From: Rhodobiaceae bacterium
GTDB taxonomy: Bacteria > Pseudomonadota > Alphaproteobacteria > MED-G09
Assembly (NCBI GenBank): GCA_002704345.1
Contig: PAGD01000002.1
Coordinates: 34,603-57,272, forward strand
Direction of reading: 5' to 3'
Length of the DNA stretch: 22,670 nt
In this document: positions 17,063-22,670 of the stretch, piece by piece
How the letters are laid out: each line of letters starts with the position of its first letter
How positions within the stretch are numbered: the stretch's first letter is position 1
Notes under the pieces: generated by a model
Told to the model about the DNA's origin: nothing
What the model saw: only the letters and a program-made list of their open reading frames with translations
Database searches by the model: none
Made by a program: the position numbers and the translations under genes

Positions 17063-18295
17063 TTATTTAAAAGCAGATTCTAATTCTTCTTTATATTTTT
17101 TAAATTCTAATCTTGCTATTGTTCTATTGTGAACTTCATCCGGTCCATCAACAAGCCTTAGAACTCTTGCTGATGCATAAGTCTTACCAAGACCAAAATC
17201 GGTTGTAACTCCACCTCCACCATGAGCTTGAATAGCATCATCAACGATACTGCAGAGCATTTTTGGAGCCAATACTTTAATCATGGCAATTTCTGCACGA
17301 GCTACTTTATTTCCTACAGTATCCATCATATACGCTGCTTTCATTGTTAATAACCTCGAGCTTTCAATTTCAATTCTAGCTGTAGCTATTCTTTCTTCCC
17401 AAACTGAATGTTCGGCAATTTTTTTACCAAAAGTTTCTCTTGTTAATAATCTTTTTGCCATTTTCTCAAGAGTTCTCTCAGCTACTCCAATTGCGCGCAT
17501 ACAGTGATGAATTCTTCCAGGTCCAAGCCGACCTTGACTAATTTCAAAGCCACGACCCTCACCAAGAAATAGGTTTTCTTTTGGAACTCGAACATTTTCT
17601 AAGAGAACTTCAGAGTGACCATGTGGAGCATCATCAAAACCAAAGACAGGTAAGTGACGTTTTACTGTAATTCCAGGTGTCTCCATCGGCACTAGAATCT
17701 GACTTTGCTGTTGATGTCTAGGTGCTTCTGGATTAGTTTTTCCCATTAAGATTGCGATTTTGCACCTAGGATCCATAACACCAGATGACCACCACTTCCT
17801 TCCATTAATAACATATTCATCACCATCTTTTTCAATTGTTGTTGAAATATTTGTGGCGTCTGAAGAGGCAACATCAGGCTCAGTCATCAAATATGCAGAA
17901 CGCATTTCCCCTACAAGAAGAGGTTTTAACCATTTCTCTTTCTGCTCTTCATTACCATATTTATCAATTACTTCCATATTGCCAGTATCTGGAGCAGAGC
18001 AATTAAAAACTTCACCAGCAAAACCAACCCTACCAAAAATCTCACATAGTGGAGCATACTCAACATTTGTTAATCCTGCGCCTCTATCAGATTCGGGAAG
18101 AAATAAATTCCACAAACCTTCGGCTCTTGCTTTTTCCTTTAAGTCTTCAAGTATTTGAGGAATTTGCCATCTATTATCACCAAAAGCAGCCATCTGCTCT
18201 TCATAGACTTTTTCATTTGGATAGACATAATCATCCATAAATCTTTCAACACGAGCGATTAGTTCTTTAGTTTTGTCATTATGATCAAAATTCAT
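17063..18295 (-). CDS. Acyl-CoA dehydrogenase, ACAD10/11-like
   Basis: This FAD enzyme oxidises an acyl-CoA to the trans-2-enoyl-CoA and hands electrons to electron transfer flavoprotein. The 410-residue protein has the three acyl-CoA dehydrogenase regions: an N-terminal helical part, a central barrel with [16 protein letters not shown] around 134-149 and WWSSG, and a C-terminal helical part with RETFGKKI and QAHGGGG. The region that normally carries the catalytic glutamate (YEGT) reads VDGPDEVH here, placing Asp383 at the base position. This DGPDEVH form is characteristic of ACAD10/ACAD11 relatives. AAGGA precedes the ATG. The gene lies 73 bases after tadA on the same strand, with an inverted repeat at 18320-18339 and a strong terminator downstream. 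Acyl chain preference is unknown; ETF-QO at 91 is the likely final electron exit. Confidence 0.92.
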   Translation of the reverse strand: MNFDHNDKTKELIARVERFMDDYVYPNEKVYEEQMAAFGDNRWQIPQILEDLKEKARAEGLWNLFLPESDRGAGLTNVEYAPLCEIFGRVGFAGEVFNCSAPDTGNMEVIDKYGNEEQKEKWLKPLLVGEMRSAYLMTEPDVASSDATNISTTIEKDGDEYVINGRKWWSSGVMDPRCKIAILMGKTNPEAPRHQQQSQILVPMETPGITVKRHLPVFGFDDAPHGHSEVLLENVRVPKENLFLGEGRGFEISQGRLGPGRIHHCMRAIGVAERTLEKMAKRLLTRETFGKKIAEHSVWEERIATARIEIESSRLLTMKAAYMMDTVGNKVARAEIAMIKVLAPKMLCSIVDDAIQAHGGGGVTTDFGLGKTYASARVLRLVDGPDEVHNRTIARLEFKKYKEELESAFK

Positions 18296-18319
18296 TTTTT
18301 TTCCTTTTTAAGTAATTTT

Positions 18320-18339
18320 GTTAGCTATAATTAGTTAAC
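18320..18339. repeat. Imperfect inverted repeat upstream of the acyl-CoA dehydrogenase gene
   Basis: Half sites GTTAGCTA and TAGTTAAC pair at seven of eight positions around a 4-base centre. The repeat ends 24 bases before the dehydrogenase start. It has no T-tract on either side, so it is not a terminator. It could be a repressor operator, but a chance match in A+T-rich sequence is possible. Confidence 0.35.
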
Positions 18340-18368
18340 TTTGATGAAGCTTAAAATCAATATTAATA

Positions 18369-18842
18369 TTATACTCTTTTTAATACAAAATAAGATTTTA
18401 GTAAATCTGATGATTTTTTTTCATTGAAGCCGCCATACACATCTGGTTTATGATTACATGTATTCGAATTAAAAAATCTTATACCATTTTCAACTGCCCC
18501 TCCTTTAGGATCAAAAGCTCCAAAATAAAGAGTTTTTATTCTTGCAAAAGATATTGCCGAAGCACACATTGCGCAAGGTTCTAGTGTTGAAAATAATGAG
18601 CAGTTGGTAAGTCTTTCACTTTGTATTTTTTTAGAAGCTTCACGAATACATAAAATTTCTGCGTGAGCAGTCGGGTCTGATAATTCAATAATTCGATTAC
18701 CATTTGATGCTATAATATTATTTGTTTCATCAATAATGACAGAACCAACAGGCACCTCATTTCTATTTTTTGCTTTTACTGCTTCAGTAAATGCAATTTT
18801 CATGAAATGATTTGTTTTTTCAATACTACTTTTCAATTTCAT
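18369..18842 (-). CDS. tadA: tRNA-specific adenosine deaminase TadA
   Basis: TadA deaminates adenosine 34 to inosine in the anticodon wobble position of tRNA-Arg(ACG). The 157-residue protein is of normal length. It has the zinc deaminase motifs AHAE with H60 and catalytic E62, and LEPCAMC with C90 and C93. The NEVPVGSVII start of the fold is also typical. It is divergent from the rluB-type gene across only 40 bases. tadA beside a pseudouridine synthase and rsmD is a familiar alphaproteobacterial arrangement. AAAGGA lies very close (one base) to the ATG. Confidence 0.95.
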   Translation of the reverse strand: MKLKSSIEKTNHFMKIAFTEAVKAKNRNEVPVGSVIIDETNNIIASNGNRIIELSDPTAHAEILCIREASKKIQSERLTNCSLFSTLEPCAMCASAISFARIKTLYFGAFDPKGGAVENGIRFFNSNTCNHKPDVYGGFNEKKSSDLLKSYFVLKRV

Positions 18843-18882
18843 TCCTTTAATTATTATCTAATAAAATAGTATAAGGTTAATT

Positions 18883-19626
18883 ATGACAAATGAATCCAAA
18901 AAAGAATTTCAAAGAGTTGCTAAATTCATAGCAAACAGCGGGTTATCAAGCAGAAGAGATGCCGAAAGAATGATATCTGAGGGAAGGGTTCAGGTTGATG
19001 GAAAAACTATTAATTCACCAGCGATAAATATCAATAATAATTCAAATATAAAAGTCGATGGAATAGAAATTTCTAAACAAAAAAACCTTCGTGTTTGGCT
19101 TTTTTACAAACCTATTGGATCTTTGGTGACAAATAATGACCCAGAAAATAGAAAAACTATTTTTCAAATTCTTCCAAAGTCTATGAAAAAAACAATCGCA
19201 ATTGGCAGACTAGATATGAATAGTGAAGGACTAATTTTATTAACTAATAATGGAGGTTTTTCTAGATATATGGAATTACCTAAAAATGATTTTGAACGAG
19301 AGTATAAAGTTAGGGTTCATGGAAAAATAAACTCAAAAAGATTAAATATTATTGAAAAAGGTTCTAAAATTGATGATGTATATTATATGCCAATAAAAGT
19401 TTCTATTGGGAAAGCAACTGGAACAAACTCATGGCTTACAATGAGACTGAAGGAAGGTAAGAATAGAGAAATTAGAAAAGTCTGCAAATTTGTTGGTCTT
19501 GAGGTCAATAGATTAATTAGAACTTCATATGGTCCATTTGATTTAGCAGATTTAAAAAAAGAAGAAATTAGAGAAGTTCCAAGTGTTTTTTTAAAAAATA
19601 ATTTTAAGAAACATTTTTATTTATAA
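18883..19626 (+). CDS. RluB/RsuA-family rRNA pseudouridine synthase
   Basis: This enzyme isomerises a uridine in ribosomal RNA. An S4 RNA-binding domain occupies about residues 10-65 (RVAKFIANSGLSSRRDAERM). It is followed by the catalytic domain with YKPIG at 75-79 and GRLDMNSEGLILLTN, where Asp111 is the catalytic residue. KEGKNREIRKVC is the conserved C-terminal RsuA-family block. RluB-type proteins modify 23S rRNA near U2605 and RsuA modifies 16S U516; the extended start favours the RluB side, but I cannot settle it. AAGG lies 6 bases before the ATG. rsmD follows after 20 bases, making a probable rRNA-modification operon. Confidence 0.9.
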   Translation: MTNESKKEFQRVAKFIANSGLSSRRDAERMISEGRVQVDGKTINSPAININNNSNIKVDGIEISKQKNLRVWLFYKPIGSLVTNNDPENRKTIFQILPKSMKKTIAIGRLDMNSEGLILLTNNGGFSRYMELPKNDFEREYKVRVHGKINSKRLNIIEKGSKIDDVYYMPIKVSIGKATGTNSWLTMRLKEGKNREIRKVCKFVGLEVNRLIRTSYGPFDLADLKKEEIREVPSVFLKNNFKKHFYL

Positions 19627-19646
19627 TTTATTTAAGGATTAATTTA

Positions 19647-20222
19647 ATGAAAATTATTGGTGGAGAATTCTCGGGAAGAGTTATTCATTCCCCAAAAGGA
19701 AAAAACACAAGGCCAACAAGTTCAAGAGTTAAAGAGTCGCTTTTTAATTTTCTTATTCATGGTTTTGGAATTGATTTTGAAGGAATGGATATTCTTGATA
19801 TCTTTGCCGGATCAGGATCGCTTGGAATTGAAGCTTTGTCTAGAGGTGCAAGATTTTGTAATTTTATTGATATTGAGAGTCAATCTATTTTAGCAATCAA
19901 AAATAATATTAAGTCATTGGGCTTAGAGATAAAATCCAATGTTAGGAGATCTGATGTAGTTAAAGTTGATAGGCATGTAATGAAGGATCAAAGACCGGTA
20001 GACTTAGTTTTTTCTGATCCACCATACAAAGACTCATTTAAAACAAAAATTGCAATCGAAGATTTTTCAAAAAAGGGATGGATAAGTGAAAAAGCAATTA
20101 TAATTGCAGAGTCCTCTTCGCGCGATGAAATTGATAATATTTTAGGTTTTGAGATTTCAAAGAAAAAAATTGTTGGCGATACACAGTTATGTGTTTATGT
20201 TTCTAAAAAAGTTGATGCTTAA
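19647..20222 (+). CDS. rsmD: 16S rRNA (guanine966-N2)-methyltransferase RsmD
   Basis: RsmD methylates guanine 966 of 16S rRNA during 30S assembly using S-adenosylmethionine. The 191-residue protein begins with MKIIGGEFSGR and the TRPTSSRVKESLFN block that is highly characteristic. Motif I is LDIFAGSGSLGIEALSRG at 50-67 and the DPPY catalytic motif is at 124-127. AAGGA precedes the ATG by 9 bases. The gene probably shares a transcript with the pseudouridine synthase upstream. Confidence 0.95.
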   Translation: MKIIGGEFSGRVIHSPKGKNTRPTSSRVKESLFNFLIHGFGIDFEGMDILDIFAGSGSLGIEALSRGARFCNFIDIESQSILAIKNNIKSLGLEIKSNVRRSDVVKVDRHVMKDQRPVDLVFSDPPYKDSFKTKIAIEDFSKKGWISEKAIIIAESSSRDEIDNILGFEISKKKIVGDTQLCVYVSKKVDA

Positions 20223-20264
20223 GAATTTCTGAATATTATAATAATAAAAAAATAGGAGTTATCT

Positions 20265-21896
20265 ATGAAAGGTTTAATGCAGGATTGGCCACTACTGGTT
20301 CATACGTTTATTGATCATGCAAGTCTTCATCACAGTGAAAGGGAAATTGTTACTAGAAAAGTTGAAGGAGATATTCATAGAACAAATTATCTTGAAATTC
20401 ACTCAAGAGCTCGTAAGTTTTCCAAAGCATTAATAAAGTTAGGTGTTAAAAAATCTGATGTTATTGGGACATTAGCATGGAATACCCATAGGCATTTAGA
20501 AACTTGGTATGGAATTACAGGTGTGGGAGCTATTTACCATACTCTTAATCCAAGACTTTTTCTTGAACAGCTCGAGTACATCATCAATCATGCCGATAAT
20601 AAATATATTATTGCCGACATAACTTTTGTAAAAATTCTAGAAGGTATTGAGTCAAAACTATCTAATGTTAAAGGTTTTATATTTTTAACAGATAGCGAGA
20701 ATATGCCTGAAACCAATTTGAAGAATATTTTTTGCTATGAAGAAATGATTAATTTAGAGGATGATGATTATGAATGGTTAAAAGTTGAAGAAACCGATGC
20801 TTGTGGTCTTTGTTACACATCCGGAACTACTGGTAATCCAAAAGGTGTTCTTTACTCCCATAAGTCAAACGTTCTTCATACATTAGTTGCAAATAATGCT
20901 GATGCTATGGGCATTAAATCAACTGACTCTGTTATGCCTGTTGTTCCTATGTTTCATGCTAACGCATGGGGACTTTCTTTTTCTGCTCCAATGTCTGGAT
21001 GTAAAGTGGTTATGCCTGGTATGAATATGGATGGTGAAAGTATTTACCAGCTTTTAACTGATGAAAAAGTAACATTTACAGCTGCTGTACCAACTGTGTG
21101 GCTAATGCTTTTACAATATTTAGAAGCCAACAATCTTGACTTACCTTTTTTAGAGAGGGTTGCAATTGGTGGATCTGCAGTACCAAGGGTAATGCTTGAA
21201 AAATTTGAGAAAGATTACAATGTTTCTGTTATGCATGCTTGGGGTATGACAGAAATGTCACCATTGGGAACTATCGGTGCATTTAAGCATGGAATGGAAA
21301 ACTTAAGTTTTGAAGAGCAGGTAGATATTAAATTAAAACAAGGTAGAGCATCCTATATGGTTGAGATGAAGATTACAGATGATGAGAATAATGATTTACC
21401 TTGGAATGGAAAAGATTTTGGTAATCTAAAGGTCAGGGGTCCATTTATCTCAAGTCAATATATGAAGGGTGATGGTGGAGAGATTCTTGATGAAGATGGT
21501 TATTTTGATACTGGAGATGTTGCCACAATTGATGAGTTAGGTTTTATGCAAATTACAGATAGATCAAAAGATGTAATTAAGTCTGGTGGAGAGTGGATTT
21601 CATCTATTGAATTAGAAAATATTGCAGTTGGTCATCCTGAAATTGCAGAAGCTGCAGTAATTGGTGTTGTTCACCCTAAGTGGGATGAGAGACCTTTGCT
21701 GATTTGTGTTTCTGTTGAAGGTAAAACTCCAGAACCAGAAGAAATTTTATCATATCTTGACGGTAAATTAGCTAAATGGTGGATGCCAGACGATGTCGTT
21801 TTTGTTGAAGAAATTCCGCATACAGCAACTGGAAAAATTCAAAAACTAACCTTGCGAGAACAGTTTAAAGATTATGTGTTACCGTCTCTCAAATAA
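20265..21896 (+). CDS. Acyl-CoA synthetase of the DmdB-like AMP-forming family
   Basis: This adenylate-forming ligase activates a carboxylic acid as the acyl-AMP and then the CoA thioester. The 543-residue protein has the AMP-binding P-loop [11 protein letters not shown] at 184-194, [10 protein letters not shown] in the A5 region, and [10 protein letters not shown] with [16 protein letters not shown] in the hinge and A8 region. The catalytic lysine lies in TATGKIQK near the C-terminus. The N-terminus ([19 protein letters not shown]) and overall pattern resemble 3-methylmercaptopropionate-CoA ligase (DmdB) and close fatty-acyl-CoA ligases. The substrate could be methylmercaptopropionate or a short to medium fatty acid. 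AGGAG precedes the ATG by 5 bases, 42 bases after rsmD. Its stop abuts the convergent Sua5 stop. Confidence 0.9.
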   Translation: MKGLMQDWPLLVHTFIDHASLHHSEREIVTRKVEGDIHRTNYLEIHSRARKFSKALIKLGVKKSDVIGTLAWNTHRHLETWYGITGVGAIYHTLNPRLFLEQLEYIINHADNKYIIADITFVKILEGIESKLSNVKGFIFLTDSENMPETNLKNIFCYEEMINLEDDDYEWLKVEETDACGLCYTSGTTGNPKGVLYSHKSNVLHTLVANNADAMGIKSTDSVMPVVPMFHANAWGLSFSAPMSGCKVVMPGMNMDGESIYQLLTDEKVTFTAAVPTVWLMLLQYLEANNLDLPFLERVAIGGSAVPRVMLEKFEKDYNVSVMHAWGMTEMSPLGTIGAFKHGMENLSFEEQVDIKLKQGRASYMVEMKITDDENNDLPWNGKDFGNLKVRGPFISSQYMKGDGGEILDEDGYFDTGDVATIDELGFMQITDRSKDVIKSGGEWISSIELENIAVGHPEIAEAAVIGVVHPKWDERPLLICVSVEGKTPEPEEILSYLDGKLAKWWMPDDVVFVEEIPHTATGKIQKLTLREQFKDYVLPSLK

Positions 21897-22670
21897 TTAA
21901 TAAGAAGCTCTTTTTAATCTGTCATTAATAGCTGTCCCGATCCCATTCAGTGGAATCGGAGAGACACAAATGACTTTTCCTACATCCTCATACTTTTCTA
22001 ATAGAGAAAATAGGTTTGCTGCAGCCTCATTTAAGTCTCCGGATAAACTTAAATTAGGTTCGCCATACTCTGGTCCAAATCCAATGAAAATTTCATCTTC
22101 TTTTGGATTTAATACATTCATCCTTAACGGGACTTTTGGTGAGTAATGTTTTTTTATTAATCCTGGGGAAATATTACCTTGACCGGTATTATTATCCTCA
22201 GTCAATTCTTTAATTTCCTCTTTTATTGTTTCTTCAATTTCTTCTTTAGAGATTCCACCGTGCCTATAGATAACTAATTTTTCATCTTCTACTAGACCTA
22301 TAACTGTACTTTCGATACCAATATCAGTCTTTCCACCATCTATAATAAAAGAGATATCGTTATTTTTTTTGAATTGTTTTTTAACATGTAATGCAGAAGT
22401 AGGGCTTAATAGGCCAAATTTATTAGCGCTTGGCGCAGCTATGGGTTTATTAAGTTTTTTAATAAGTTTCAATGCGATTTCATTATTTGGTTGTCTTAGA
22501 GCAATTGTTTTTAATCCAGAACTTACAAGCAAGCTAATATTATTTTCCTTGGCTCTATTAAGTACAATGGTAAGGGGCCCTGGCCAAAATTTATCAGTAA
22601 TTTTTTCAATTTTTTCATTGAATAGTGCTATTTTTTTTGCTTGCTCCTGAGACTCAACATGAACTATCAA
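21897..22670 (-). CDS. Threonylcarbamoyl-AMP synthase (Sua5/TsaC), N-terminus beyond the window
   Basis: Sua5/TsaC makes threonylcarbamoyl-AMP from threonine, bicarbonate and ATP, for the t6A37 modification of ANN-decoding tRNAs. The visible 257 residues begin within the reading frame at LIVHV, which in the family directly follows the KRP...PL motif, so perhaps 55-60 N-terminal residues lie off the window. Diagnostic blocks are FWPGPLTIVL at fragment residues 28-37, IAAPSAN at 77-83, GIESTVIG at 118-125 and the linker SPG...HYSP. A further C-terminal region indicates the two-domain Sua5 form, not the short TsaC. The first codon in the window is TTG read internally and is not a start. Confidence 0.93.
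   Translation of the reverse strand: MIVHVESQEQAKKIALFNEKIEKITDKFWPGPLTIVLNRAKENNISLLVSSGLKTIALRQPNNEIALKLIKKLNKPIAAPSANKFGLLSPTSALHVKKQFKKNNDISFIIDGGKTDIGIESTVIGLVEDEKLVIYRHGGISKEEIEETIKEEIKELTEDNNTGQGNISPGLIKKHYSPKVPLRMNVLNPKEDEIFIGFGPEYGEPNLSLSGDLNEAAANLFSLLEKYEDVGKVICVSPIPLNGIGTAINDRLKRASY

Noticed and set aside
17760..18158. 132-residue open frame on the plus strand opposite the acyl-CoA dehydrogenase
   Set aside because: It is an antisense shadow of a clearly conserved gene, with no recognisable domain and no ribosome binding site of its own. The other overlapping open frames of 60-95 residues were rejected for the same reason.
17063..18295. DmdC (methylmercaptopropionyl-CoA dehydrogenase)
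   Set aside because: DmdC proteins are much longer (near 590 residues), and this one has the DGPDEVH form of ACAD10/11 relatives.
18359..18370. AATATTAATATT palindrome at the end of tadA
   Set aside because: It is all A+T, weak as a hairpin, and overlaps the tadA stop. Most likely compositional.
18853..18880. Promoter for tadA (TTAACC, 16 bases, GATAAT)
   Set aside because: The predicted start would fall inside the ribosome binding site, leaving almost no leader.
1..22670. tRNA genes, CRISPR arrays, mobile elements, phage or defence genes
   Set aside because: I saw no cloverleaf with a T-loop, no spaced direct repeats, no transposase or integrase motifs and no terminal inverted repeats anywhere in the window.

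Overview
The window looks like part of the chromosome of a streamlined, low-GC alphaproteobacterium, most likely an uncultured marine one. The evidence is the strongly A+T-rich sequence, about 97% coding density by my count (intergenic total near 750 of 22,670 bases), and alphaproteobacterial-looking gene neighbourhoods: ETF-QO/ispE/polyprenyl synthase/methyltransferase/glycyl-tRNA synthetase/ppdK, ygfZ divergent from pyrC, and tadA/rluB/rsmD. I cannot name the lineage from sequence alone. There are 20 protein-coding genes. The last is cut by the window edge. I see no tRNA, rRNA, CRISPR array, insertion sequence, prophage or defence gene, and no gene-free stretch longer than about 110 bases.

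Layout. 91-2688 (+): ETF-ubiquinone oxidoreductase and ispE. 2675-3673 (-): long-chain polyprenyl diphosphate synthase, overlapping the ispE tail. 3781-7677 (+): a TrmN6-like methyltransferase, a dimeric-type glycyl-tRNA synthetase and a PPDK-like protein with no C-terminal PEP/pyruvate domain. 7685-11215 (-): a tight four-gene unit transcribed ygfZ, nadA, nadC, SDR. 11277-13595 (+): pyrC and acuI. 13596-14948 (-): class II DAHP synthase. 15050-17001 (+): a class III CoA-transferase overlapping a citryl-CoA-lyase-like gene. 17063-18842 (-): an acyl-CoA dehydrogenase and tadA, with a clear terminator after the dehydrogenase. 18883-21896 (+): rluB-type pseudouridine synthase, rsmD and an acyl-CoA synthetase resembling DmdB. 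21897-22670 (-): Sua5/TsaC, missing its N-terminus.

How the genes work together. One group is respiratory and acyl-CoA metabolism: ETF-QO passes electrons from acyl-CoA dehydrogenases, such as the one here, to ubiquinone, whose side chain is made by the polyprenyl synthase from isoprenoid units that need IspE. The acyl-CoA synthetase, AcuI, the CoA-transferase and the lyase add further CoA chemistry, possibly including DMSP-derived carbon. A second group is biosynthesis: NAD (nadA, nadC), pyrimidine (pyrC) and aromatic amino acids (DAHP synthase). A third is translation and RNA modification: glycyl-tRNA synthetase, TrmN6, TadA, RluB, RsmD and Sua5.

Most genes are ordinary housekeeping. The points most worth a second look are the barrel-less PPDK beside an alpha2-type GlyRS where alphaproteobacteria usually carry glyQ-glyS-ppdK, the translationally coupled CoA-transferase/citryl-CoA-lyase-like pair, and ygfZ heading a transcription unit with the Fe-S enzyme NadA. 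I found no clear-cut new system.
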